Source: Tetrahymena thermophila SB210 (taxonomy: Eukaryota > Ciliophora > Oligohymenophorea > Hymenostomatida > Tetrahymenidae). Taken from it: a stretch of 64,000 nt of DNA. Where the stretch lies: assembly GCF_000189635.1 (NCBI RefSeq), contig NW_002476354.1, forward strand, positions 1 to 64,000, given 5' to 3'. The position numbers and the translations under genes were made by a program. The notes below the pieces were generated by a model. That model was given only the letters and a program-made list of their open reading frames with translations, was not told where the DNA came from and ran no database searches. The number at the start of each line of letters is the position of its first letter. Position 1 is the first letter of the stretch. Of this stretch, positions 1-11,646 are shown one piece after another.

Positions 1-48
1 AACAATAGTAAAACAACAACAACTACAACTGCAAATAAAAATGTATGA
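1..48 (+). CDS. possible 3' end of an upstream gene
   Basis: The first frame reads a short N/K/T-rich stretch (NNSKTTTTTTANKNV) that stops at TGA 46-48. Such Thr/Asn-rich tails are common at ciliate protein ends, so this may be the C-terminus of a gene entering from the left. The second frame is also open over this stretch, so the call is weak. There is no domain to identify. Confidence 0.25.
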   Translation, partial: NNSKTTTTTTANKNV

Positions 49-287
49 GACAGACATAAAATACATAGGTAGATAAAGTTAAGAAATAATTACTATTCAA
101 ATTAATAAATATGAGTAATTACTTTAAATCATTCTAACATTTTTAACATTTTGACAATTTTGGAATATAAAATATTCCTTTTTTAAATTGATTTTACTTC
201 ACATTTTATAAAGAAACTGTACTACTTTTTCTTCTAATTTCTACTTGATCTCTGATCTTAATTATTCCAAGTAAAATATGTTGAGTG

Positions 288-611
288 TCATGTATAATCT
301 CTTTAATGCTAAGTAGAGTTATTAAAAATTACATTCAGAAGCGAATGCTGAGACAATTTGTTTACATTTTTTAGTGGATTTCTCCTGATTTTTTTATAAT
401 TAATAGACATTGTTTATATGCTTTAAATAAGTCCTTTATTAAAGCGTACTTTATCTTCTTTTTTAATCGGCGTTAATACTATTCTGATATTTTAAAATAA
501 AAAACTAGATTTCAAGAATGTTCCAATCACTTTTTGATAGGCTAATAATTCTTTGCTAAATCTAATTGCTAATTAGGGACATTTATTAGGACTATTTTAT
601 TGATTATGCAT
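288..611 (-). CDS. small basic hypothetical protein or gene fragment
   Basis: Under the ciliate code the minus strand is open from ATG at 611 to TGA at 288 (108 codons, 107 aa). The product begins MHNQQNSPNK and is rich in K, R, Q and N, with a middle part that looks less random than its surroundings (segments FSKELLAYQKVIGTFLK and RIVLTPIKKEDKVRFNKG). Adjacent pieces at about 630-800 are open on the same strand in other frames, so this could be an exon of a larger spliced or decaying gene. No family is recognised. With only TGA as a stop, a 108-codon frame can arise by chance in AT-rich DNA. Confidence 0.3.
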
Positions 612-1872
612 TTATCTGATCAAGTATATAATTTCTTAATAAAATTTAATCTGAAATAGCGGTCTATCAGCTATTTGTAAGACTATTCTTCTAAATTCAA
701 AAAATTCAATAAAGTATTTAGCATGATTGAGTATTAGTTTTGCAATTTTTAAGAACACCTTTAAACTTTTTAATGAATAATTGTTTAAAACTTAGATTTA
801 AAATAAATAAATGCATTTATTACTCATTAATAATTCACTTGATCAAAAGTACTTCTTCTTTTTGGTTTCTTCCAGCTTATTTGTATAACTAATACTTCCT
901 ATTTACTTAGAGATATTTCAGTAATCTATTATGAGATATCTTAGCTTTTAGACTTATTATGTAATATAAAATAACTATTTATAGATTCTAAGTTTTCTAA
1001 AAAAGAAGACCATTGAATATTATATTATTCTTTTCCTATGGTTTTTAATAATGCCTATTACTTATTCACAACTAATTAATTAACCAATCAATCAATAAAT
1101 CAATTAATCTTTATTATCTTAACTTAAATAAAAAATTAAAGAGATATTGTATATATATTTTATTTAATGTTTAGCTTTTATAAATATCAAAAAGATGTAC
1201 TTTTAATTCACTATTTCTTGTATTTAATTCATAAATTTAATGAATTGACTTGGAAGAAACTTCGTATTCTAATTAATGTATTATCAGATATTTTAAAATG
1301 GAAAGACTGATGTTTTTTTTACATATTTAATAATCAAATAATTTTTGTTTTCCTAAAGCTATTGCTTCATTGTTTATTGCGAAACTCAAATTTTCTTTTC
1401 AAAGCTTTCCTTTTTTTCTAGATTTTTTCTTCAAATATTTACATAAATAAATAATATAAATAAACAAAAATGTTATTTTTAATTTATTTATTGTATTCAA
1501 TTAAAAATTTAAAACTTAAAAATACTTTAAATAATAATATATATTAATAAATTATTTTTATTTTTAAATTTATTATTTATTAAGCATAAAATGGCTGGGC
1601 TTGTAAAAAATATAAGGTACTTATTTAATTAAATTACTTCATATTTTTTTTTATTTAAAGCATTACTAATTCATGTTTATTTTAGCATTAAAAACATTTT
1701 ATTAAAATTTTGTAGTTTGTTTGGTTTATTTACAATTATGCAAACAGCTTTTTAATTAAAAATCAATGAATATTTATATTCAATATTAACATTTTGTTTT
1801 TCAATTATAACAAGAAATGAATTCATAATAAATAAATAAAAATTTTTTCAAAAATTTATTGTCTTTTCATGT
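612..1872. other. AT-rich intergenic stretch
   Basis: Apart from the small start-like exon at 1591-1616, this is very AT-rich sequence with poly-A/T runs and short simple repeats (AATA, AATT). I see no RNA gene, no repeat family shared with the rest of the window, and no coding frame with believable composition. The last 200 bp would be the 3' flank of the tubulin gene. Confidence 0.5.
1591..1616 (+). CDS. isolated first-exon-like sequence (MAGLVKNI)
   Basis: A good ciliate start context (AAAATGG) opens an eight-codon run, M-A-G-L-V-K-N-I, followed by AG|GTACTT, a plausible 5' splice site in phase 2. It is GC-richer than its surroundings. No convincing downstream exon could be joined before the tubulin gene that lies on the opposite strand. 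It may be the first exon of a very small gene, a remnant of a duplicated gene, or chance. Confidence 0.2.
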
Positions 1873-3246
1873 TCAATTTTTATCTTTCTCTTCTCCAATT
1901 TCTTTATTTTCTTCAATTGGCATTTCTTCATCGAATTCATCAAATTCTGCTTCTTCATCAAAAAGATTTTCACACTATTAATATTCTGAAATCAAATCCA
2001 TCACATTTGAATGAGCTTCTTTGAATTCTATTTCTTCCATTCCTTTATTTGTATACTGCGACAAAAAAGTTTTATTTTAAAATAAAGCAGTAAATTAATT
2101 TGAAATCCTATTAAATACGTCTTTTATGGCTGTAGAATTTCCAATAAGGACACCAGATAATCTTACTGAATTAAGAGGAATATCACATTTAGAATATTTC
2201 AAATTGTTAGGAATTTATTATACAAAATAAGAGTTATATTCATTTGAAGAATTTACAACCTATTCAAAGAAATCTTTATATGGTATCCTTCCTCTGAAAA
2301 TAGCAGAGGCAGCTAAAAATCTACCATATCTCCAATCAGTAGAGCAAAGCATAGTTCTAGGATTGTAAACCAAATTTTTTATTTCAGGAAATTTAGGTGG
2401 ATAGCACTAAGTAGAGCCTCTTGAATAACTAGGAGCAATAGCACTCATTAAAAAATGGAGTCGAGGAAAAGGAATCAAGTTAAGAGCAATTTTTCTAAGG
2501 TCTGAATTAAATAATCCAGGAAATCTTAGAGTACAAGTAATAGAAGATATTGCAGAAGAAATATAATAGTTAAGATCCTTTAAATTAGGGTTGTAAAGTT
2601 TAGCAACTCTAAAACAAATATCATAAAGAGCTTCATTATCAATTACCATAGTTTAATCAGCATATTCGATTAATTAATTAATAGAAAGCAAAGCATTGTA
2701 GGGTTCTATTATTTTATCTGAAATCTTAGTTGAAGGGAAAATTGAGAATGTTTCAGTAATTCTATCAGGATATTCTTCTTTTAATTTCTAAAGAAGGAGA
2801 GTACCCATTCCCGAACCAGTACCACCACCTATTGAATGGATCATTTAAAAACCCTAAAGACAATCACAAATTTCAGCCTCTTTTCTGACAGTCTCCATAA
2901 CTTAATCAATATATTATGGACCTAAAATGTAATGACCAATAGCCCAATTATTTTCTGCTGGGTCTTAACCAATTATTAAGTTTTCAGGCTTGAAAAGTTG
3001 CCCAATTTAACTTGTATTAATAGAATTTAACAATGCTGGATCTAAATCGATCAAAATAGCTCTAGGAACATATTTATCTGCTTTTGTTTGGTTATAATAC
3101 ACATCTATTTTCTCTAATTACAAATCAGAATCACCTTTATGAACACCAGTAGGTTAAATACCATGCTCTTTAGAGATTTCTTCCCAATAGGCTGTACCAA
3201 TTTAATTCCCTGCCTAACCTATTTGAATATTAAGAATTTCTCTCAT
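1873..3246 (-). CDS. divergent beta-like tubulin
   Basis: This is a single uninterrupted ciliate-code frame of 458 codons (457 aa), against about 443 for ordinary beta-tubulin. It starts MREI and holds the GTP-binding glycine loop GGGTGSGMG at residues 140-148 in the canonical beta position. Beta-type landmarks follow: [37 protein letters not shown] and IGNSTAI. Conserved sites have changed: the beta GQCGNQ becomes GQAGNQ and VEWIPNN becomes VQQIPNN. The tail is acidic but mixed with lysines (ends EEKDKN), unlike the glycine/glutamate tail that is polyglycylated in axonemal tubulin. Tetrahymena has a set of beta-like tubulin (BLT) genes besides the two BTU genes, and this is best placed there; I cannot say which one. 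The role is presumably in special microtubule arrays. The gene stands alone. Confidence 0.95.
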
Positions 3247-4162
3247 TTTACTTTTTTATTTATTTTTTTAGAATTTATTTAATTAAAAAATTGATATATT
3301 TCTGAATAAATTCAATATAAATTAAATAATAACATAACTACTAATAGATTCTGATTTCTTAATTAAAATTAAATAAACTTTTCTATATTATAAAATCAAG
3401 TAATTACTCTTCTCTAAATATTTAAATGCATAATAATTATAAATAAATTATTCATTCAATCAATAAAAACAGTTTAAAATAAATATTTTTACATATTTTT
3501 TATTAAATTTAACCATTTTGTCTAAATATAACTTAAAGTTTTTTTTACTTCTGTGATAAAATAAAAAATTAAAGAAATTAATTAATTCGTTTATTGATTA
3601 TTTGAGAATAAATATAATTATGAATTGAAAAAATGTTGAATTTTTTTATAATTTTGAATAAATTAATTTATATTTTTAAAATTAATTGGTTTTAACTTAA
3701 ATAAAATGAGATAACTCAATCAAGTATTTGTTTGTGGAAATTAAGCTATATAATAAAAACTCTTATTAATGAATACTTTAATGTACTTTATTAAGATTAA
3801 AATAATTTTTAACATAAAGTTAATATAAGTTTATAACATTAGTTTAGATGAGGTTATAAGTGGTAATTGAAATGAGTTCATTTTTAGATTAATTATTACT
3901 TTTTTAATTTAAAAATTGAATAGAAAAATCATAAAGATTGAAAAAAATTAAAATTATTAATATTATTAATTAAATTCTATTATAAAATTATTTATTTTTA
4001 TATAAATCATATTCAAAGGCATCAACCATTCAAAAAAATAGTGATCTCAATTCACTAAATTTTTGAATGCCATTTTGCTATAAATAAAAAAACAAATTAT
4101 ATTTTATTTTATTTTTTAAATTTCTTAAATCCATTAATTCTATCTCCAAAATTTATTAATAG
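3247..4162. other. intergenic region between tubulin and LRR gene L1
   Basis: Very AT-rich. It holds the 5' flank of the tubulin gene and the 3' flank of the LRR gene on the same strand. A short imperfect inverted repeat lies at about 4017-4076 (GGCATCAACCATTCAAAAA facing TTTTTGAATGCC). Nothing else is recognised. Confidence 0.6.
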
Positions 4163-7100
4163 TCATAAATTGATTTCATATAAAGATATCCTTTTTAATT
4201 TAAGGCATATCCTATTTAGTTTTAACTCTTATGATTCATTTATTTAGTTTTCTCTTTTTTTTATAAGCGTAAAATAAAAAAAATTAATCTAAAAAATTGC
4301 ATAAAATAAAGAAATTATGATAAAAGAAAATAGAATACCAAAAAATAATAAATAAATAATATAAAAAATAAGCTAATAAATACATTTTTGTTGTTTGTTT
4401 TAAATAAATATTTATACTACAAAGTATTATAATCAAAAACATATAAACTCTCTTTACCTTAGTTGAAGTATCAAACTATAGATATTGATACTTTATAAAG
4501 CTTAAACTATGTTTAATGCACCATAATCACCAATAAAATTATAACTATTTAAATATTCAATAAAATAGAATTTATTAAAGAAATAAATAAATAATCAATC
4601 AAAAATATTAAAAAAGAAGAAATTAATTTATAAAAAAATAAATATTTAAATTAAAAATAAGTTAAATGAAATATTGAATATAAACCTAATAAATAAAATA
4701 TATCAATAAAATTTTATTTTTACAGTAAAATATATTAAAGATAGATAGATAAATAAATAAATAAATATATAAACTGTCTTTACGTTAGATCAAGTTTTAA
4801 ATTTGAGAGATTTTAGCATTTTTCTAAAGCTAAAGCTAATTTTTATGCACCATGATCACCAATAGCATTTCTACTTTTGAAATATTCAAAATTATAATTA
4901 GGAAAAAATGAAGAAAAATATAAAAATATGAAATTGTTAATTAATTCAAGATAGATTTAATGATAAAAATTATTAATAGGAATTAATCAAGATAAATAAA
5001 CATAATTAAAAATGGGAGTAAATAAAAATCTAAAATCTATCTAATAATTTAATATATTTTTTAATCTTTTTAACTTATTTTGATACTAAATTTTATAAAA
5101 TTCAGATTAAATAAAATTTTTTACCTAAGATCAAGCGTCAAATTTTAAAAATTAACACATCTTGCTAAAGCAGAAGCTAAATCTGTTGCACCCTATGGAC
5201 CAATTTGATTGTAACTTTTTATATTTTTAAGAAAATATTATTTTCTAGAAGAAAAAAATTTCAAGAAATTAATAATAGGAGGAAGAATTATAAATAAAAA
5301 ATGAATTAAATTATGTAAAAACATAATGTCAAGAAAGAAATAAACAATTTAAGTGCTTAAAAATAACTTTCATTTTTATAAAAATTTAATTTTGTATTAA
5401 TTTTAATGATGTTTTTACCTTAGATCAAGTGTTAAATTTGAGAGATGAGTGCAGTTTGCTAAAGCAGAACCTAAATTTAATACACTCTATGTGCCAATTT
5501 AATTGTTACTTTTTAAATATTCAAGAAAATACAATTACAAGGTAAAAGAGTAAAACAAAATATAAAAAGTTAGTAAGAAATTAATATTAAAATCAAATTT
5601 TATAAAATTAAAAAAAAAATTTTAATGAAGTAATAAAGATAAAATCAATCAAAAAAGGAAGAATTTAATCTTTTAAAATTTAAAAAAATATATATAAAGT
5701 AAATTTTTTACTAAAGACTAAGTGTCAAACTTGAGAGATTGGTATAATTTGCAAAATTAAGATCTAATCCATATGCGTCCTGATCACTAATTGAATTACT
5801 TCTTTTAAAGTATTGAAGAAAATATTATTAGCTAGAAAGAAAAAATAAAGAAAAATATCAAAAACAAAAAATGAATAATAAATGCAAAAGATAAAAATTA
5901 AAGCATAATCTAAAAAAAAATAAACAAGTAGCCAATAAAAATTGGAATTAGACTAAAAAAGATTGAGCGAATAAGAAATAGAATAAGAAGGAAAGTAAGC
6001 AAAAGATAGATAGTTTATTTGTCTTTTAGTATAAATATTTGTAATGTAAAATTAATATTAATTATTAAAAGCAAGAAAGAATAAAGGCTTTACTTTAAAT
6101 AAAGTTTTAAAATAGAGAGGTTCAAGCAAGTAGATAGACTAGCTACAAAATTATTAGCATCTAATACTTTTATTTAACTATGACTTTTTCAAAAAAATTA
6201 AATTAGTTTTCAGAATGAATTAAATAAAAAAAAACAAAATGTAACTTCAAGTAATTTAAATAATATGAACAAAGTATCTTAAAAATAACACCTACCCTTC
6301 AAGAATAAATAAATTTTAACATTTAAATTTTTACAAAATTTTTGATTTGAGTTTTGTCTGTCCTAAATTAATAAGAAACTACAATATATTTTTTTTCAAA
6401 TGCTGATAAAATTTTGCAAAGCAGTTAATCTATTTGACAAATTTATATATATTTATGGTTCTTCAAGGGACTAGATCGAAGTATTCATTCATTATTAAAT
6501 GAAAAACCCAAAAAAAATAAAATTGTTTAAAAATTGTAAACATTCTAAACATTTAAAAACTACAGTTTTTACCTTAAATTGAGTTAGAGATGTTTGAGAT
6601 TTTAGCAATTATTTATACTATTAGATAAATATTTTAAGCAATCTTTACTTATAAATATCCAGCTTTTTAATAAAATACAAATATTTTTAAAATTTAGATT
6701 ATTTCTTAAAGAATTTAAAATAAGAAAATAAAATAAATTTCAATTAAGAGTTGAGCTAATTTAAAAATAAGAATTCTACTTAAGCTTCAGGATTAAAGTT
6801 TAGATATTTGAACAATTTTCTAATGTAGAACCTAAAATTGATATTCCCTCATCTCCAAAATCACTTCTTCTATTATTTTTTGTAAGTTATAACATAAGAA
6901 TATAAAAATAATAATATTTTTTTATAATTTTAAAAGAAAAGCTTATTAAATTCTAAAATAGATTTAAAGTATCTTTTGATAAGTATTAAAAATTATAGAC
7001 TGTGCTTTATTAAATGCTGTAATTTTTAGTTTATTTTTTAAATATTAAAAAATAACCTTGTAATTAATTTAATTAAAATTATTTTTTATTAATAAAATAA

Positions 7101-7854
7101 AAATAGAAAAATTTATACGAGAGATCTAACGACAAAAATTTCAGATTAGGGCAGCTAGGCAAAAATATGTCAAACATTGTTAAATCATCAGTTCCAATAT
7201 GATTTTCTCTTATAATTATTTGATTAGTTTTGAAAAATTTAATGTGTCATTCATGAATTTTTAGTTTCAAATTAAAATAAATTTAAATTTGCGTTTTAAA
7301 ATACTTTAAAGAAAGAGATATTTTTTAATTTAAAAACTTTATTTAAATAAAAAATAATCAAAAACTTTTGATAATTTTTTTTACTTTGGAGATCAAAATT
7401 AATATAATTGATGAAATATCAATTATAAAAGAATTCATTAAATTTTTTTACCTAAGATTAAGTGTTAACGCAGAGAGTTATGTACATTGAGCTAAAGCTG
7501 AGCTTAGTAAAAATAAGCCATTTTTTCCAATTTATTTTTATCTATATTAAAATATTAATAATTGATTACTATTAATTTAAAAACAAATAAAATCAAAAAA
7601 TCCTGTTTTTCAATAAATAAATTAAAATATAAATCTAAGAGTTGTTTTTTAATAATAAGTAAAATCAAATAATCAAAAAAGGGTTAATAAAAATAATTTA
7701 TTTTTATACTTTAGATTTATCTCAAGAATTTGATGTGATGATAAAGAAGAACTTAAAAACTTTTAAAAAAAAGTGTTTATAATCTAAAATGTAAGGATAA
7801 TTAATATTTTGTTACATCTTCTACATATTCATACTTTTTTAACTATTAATTCAT
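4163..7854 (-). CDS. LRR gene L1: 90-nt-exon leucine-rich repeat protein, 10 repeats
   Basis: Thirteen exons give 358 aa. Exon 1 is 7816-7854 (39 nt, MNQQLKKYEYVED); exon 2 is 7710-7759 (50 nt, ends SSHQILEINL). LRR exons: 7452-7541, 7119-7208, 6780-6869, 6573-6662, 6094-6183, 5712-5801, 5419-5508, 5125-5214, 4784-4873 (all 90 nt) and 4458-4544 (87 nt). The terminal exon is 4163-4253 (cap RICLKLKRISLYEINL, then TGA). All introns after exon 2 are phase 2. Each repeat exon encodes one ribonuclease-inhibitor-like LRR (consensus N-x-Q-I-G-x-x-G...L-G-S-A-L-A-x-C-x-x-L). No signal peptide, membrane segment or kinase domain is visible, so the product is probably a soluble binding solenoid; the partner is unknown. 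Start, frame and length agree with the five other family members in this window. Confidence 0.88.
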
Positions 7855-9060
7855 TCTTATCTTTACTTTTTAATTTTCTGATTGATTTTATATTTATTAA
7901 TATTTAATTAATTATTTATTTGTTTTTATTATTATTTTGTAGTTTTCCTTTTCATTTTTTTAACAATCGGGATTTATCTATCTATCTGATCATAAAAAAA
8001 TTATCAGAAAAATAATAACATATAGACACCTAAATTAATTAATTAAGAGTAATTCTTTTCATTTGTAGCCAAAGGTTTCTGATCAAAAAAATAAAAAATA
8101 ATCTAATTTCAATATCTATATATATATTTGATAATATACACTATCAAAAAATAATAAATTTCATATATCTAAATTATTTTTCATTATTTAACTTAAGGCT
8201 TCATAAATATCCTGATTAAATTATTTTTCATTTTTTAACTATAGGTTTCTTATCAAATAAATATAAAGACAATTTTATTAAATATTATGTAGGTAGGGAT
8301 TGACAGCATCTATAGTAAAACCTTATTATACAATCTAACAGTATAAATTTAATTATAAGGTAGGTAGCTAAACAGCTTAATAATTATTTAAAATTCTACT
8401 GTATTTTTAAAACTCAAATTATAAAAAATAAATATTAATTAATTAGTTTATCCTATCCTTCCTTCGAAATTTAACTCTCTTTATTTTTAAATAAATAAAT
8501 AATTATCTTTCAGTTGCTATGTTTGTATTAATTAGAAGAACATATAATTTATGTTTAATGCTAATTTAATGTCTTCTAATTAGTATGAAGTTTTAAAAAC
8601 TTTTAATACTTTTGAATTATAATAAAATTATAATAATAATAAATTGATTAAAAAATATTTTCTGCGTTTATTTATTTATTTTAAAAGACAAATAATCACA
8701 TTAAATTAATAAAATTATTTAAAAATATTTGAAAAGTCATAAAGGTTGACATCACATCACACCACATCACGTATAATTTATTTAGTAGGTGATAGTTCAT
8801 ATTCAAGTTATAATTTAAAAGTTAGTAAAAATTAATTTGAATCATTATTTTATTTTGTAAACAAAAAGTTAGCTTTAGTAAAAAATATAAATCTTTATAA
8901 CAACAAATAAATAAACAAAAAGATTGTATGCTAAATACTAAATTTTAGTTTAGAAGGTCATCTTTCCATCCATCTATCCATCATTATTTATTTATTAATT
9001 TATTTATAAATTAAATTGTAAACTTTTTTTGGTAGATTTTGATGTAAATAATAAATAAAT
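7855..9060. other. intergenic region with simple repeats
   Basis: Contains the 5' flank of L1 and the 3' flank of the next minus-strand gene. It shows short simple-sequence tracts, for example alternating CATCA/CACAC units at about 8748-8770 and CCATCCATCTATCCATC near 8965-8982. No coding frame or RNA gene is recognised. Confidence 0.55.
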
Positions 9061-11646
9061 TCATTATTATTGAATGCCTAAAATTACTAGTTTTTTCATT
9101 TATCTAATGAATTAGCTTTTATATTTTTTGAGGTTAAATATTTTAACGTTAATGTTTAAACATTTGATATTATGATTTAAATTATTTAAATTTTTTATGA
9201 AATCTTAAAATTTTGTTAAATTAATAACACCTTTTCCTTTATTTATTTATAAAGAAAATGAAACTAAATTTTTAGCTTCAGAAATTTAATTAAATATGTT
9301 GAGAATTTATTCAAAATTTGAATTAGTATTTTAGATTGTTAAATAGATAAATTAGAGGTTCTTTAATTTGACTAATGTATCTATAATCTATTTATAATTC
9401 ATGTATTCAAGGGGGGTTTTTGATAAAAAATCAAGTTTAATAGATTTGAGTTATTAGCATTATTCTATAACATTTACCATATTTTTATATTATTAGCTCT
9501 ACATTCTTTAAGAAACTATCTATAAACCTAAATAGTTTAATTTTTTAAAACTCTATTAAGCATTTAATAAGCTTTAAAAAACATTTTAGGTTTGGAAATC
9601 TCCATAATTAAAGTACTCAAATTTGTTTAATTTGTCTTAGCCTTAAAATAGATCCTCTATTTTGTCAATTTAGATTTGTTGTTATATGTTACACCAGTCA
9701 AAACAAACTTATACTGATGTTAGATATTTCATAGTGGATAAGAAAGTTAGAATCTAATTTAATTAATAAATTTAATCTTCTTCAAAGTGCATTATTAATT
9801 CATTTTATGTTTATTTTATTTAACTTTATTTTTCTTATATCCACTCTATTTCAATTAGTTTTTTCAAATATATTTTTTATATTGAATTTGAGTTTTTGCT
9901 TTTTACCAAATTTTCTAAAATGAAATTTGCTTTATCTAATAAAAAGTTTTATTTAAAACTAAATCTATAATTTTCTTAATTAAATGGAATTAATTTAAAT
10001 AAAAACTCAGCACCTTAGCTTCCTAAATAGACATTTTTATCTACATCTAATTCAAAAGAGTATTTATTTTCTTAATCACTGTTGAATAAGCAGTTATTGT
10101 TTTTCTTCCATATCAAATAGCTATTACTTTCTGAAACAAATATTTTTTAATATATTTACTTAATTTAAACTTGACTTAAAATGTTTGCTACATCTAATAA
10201 CTTTTATTGAAGGTCAGTATGATTTATATTTAGTTTTATTTGCATAAAATATCTTTTTGTATTTTCATTTAATTGTAAGCATTCAGACTATTAATTGTGT
10301 TATGATTAACTATTTTAATCAGAGTTTTTAATTTTTTAAATAGTGTTTATCAAGATTTACAATTAATCTAGAGTTAAGATAGCATTTTAATCATTTATTT
10401 CATATTAATCGTATAATTATATATCTTTATTGTATGTTTATTATTAATATTCTATTTCTATATTCTATCTTTAATTGAATTTAAATTAAACGATTTTATT
10501 TGAGAAACTTTCCAAGTCTTCAATTATTTAGTTAGCTTAATTAAAATTATTTACTTTGTATTTTAAATGTAGATTATTTATTTTTTAAAATTGTTTTATT
10601 GATTTCATTAAAATATTCTCTGCACTTTAGCTTAAAAAATTAAAATAAATTTCTAGTTCTTACAAGTTTATTAAAGAAAACAGAATAGAATAATCTTCAC
10701 TTCCATCTAGATCTTTAGTCAATTTTAATACTTAAAGGTTTGGAGAAGTTTTGATAGTATTTTAAATATCATAAAATGGCAAAGATGTTTCTAAATATTA
10801 GAAATGTTCTCCTCCAAGATCCAAATTTTAAATACTTTTAACTAAGTAGAGTCTAGTAAATTAAAACTATAACCCATTTAATTATTTAAAAGTATTAATA
10901 ACTTTAATTGCTTCTTATAAACATTCTAAAGTATAAATACCAGAACCAGAAACCATATTGAGCCTAAGGTATTTTTTTATTTTATCAAATGTACTTCTAT
11001 TCAAAATATTATTAATAAATAAACTCAAGGAATTTCCAGAACAATCCTGACTTGTTTGAAAATTGTATTATTAATCTTCTATTTCTAGCAATTAAAGATT
11101 TTAAAACTAATTTAGACAATTAAAAAGATCTAAAAATATTAAACATCTTTCTTCATCCAAATTTAATTTAATTTTAATAAAATTAACACTTTTAAAATAT
11201 TTTAGAACTTCATTGATATACTCTAAATTCTTTTCGCTAAATGATAATTATTTTTTGTTACTAAAAATTAAATTTCTAATATTATCATAACATGAAATTT
11301 AAGCAAATTAAATTAGTTAATTTTCTTACATAATGCTTTCAGTTAAATAAATGCTTATGTGTTAAATAGAATATTGATATCTTTCATCAAAATCTTTAAA
11401 TTCTAGTTAATCAAAGTATCTATTGTTCATCTCTTTGAAAGCTTAGTCGAATTAAATGAAATTTAAAAGGTTGTTACCTTTTACTCTCACTAATATATTT
11501 TGGTCATCACTAATATGCTTTTTTATTTTTAATTTTGTGTTACCCTTCATATGCTAAAGTATCAAGCATATTTACTTAGATAAGTCATCCTAATGAATCT
11601 TTAGAATAACCAATTCCTAACAAATATAAATTGCTTCGTTCTGCAT
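9061..11646 (-). CDS. LRR-superfamily protein, 861 aa (inverted paralogue of 13754-16255)
   Basis: A single intronless ciliate-code frame of 862 codons runs from ATG 11646 to TGA 9061. It is clearly homologous over its length to the plus-strand gene at 13754. Shared blocks include DLSKQICLILxHMK near the N-terminus, NLxLGG...TSLPF, EDYSIxFSLxxLQEL in the middle, and a C-terminus FIRQMKKLVIL against LIRKMKRLTVL. Leucines recur in an irregular LxxLxLxxN pattern over most of the chain, with amphipathic helices between, typical of long, diverged ciliate LRR proteins. It lacks the 90-nt-exon architecture, so it belongs to a different, probably older LRR class than L1-L6. No catalytic motif or membrane segment is visible and the function is unknown. 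The start is supported because the homologous part begins just after this ATG. Confidence 0.85.
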
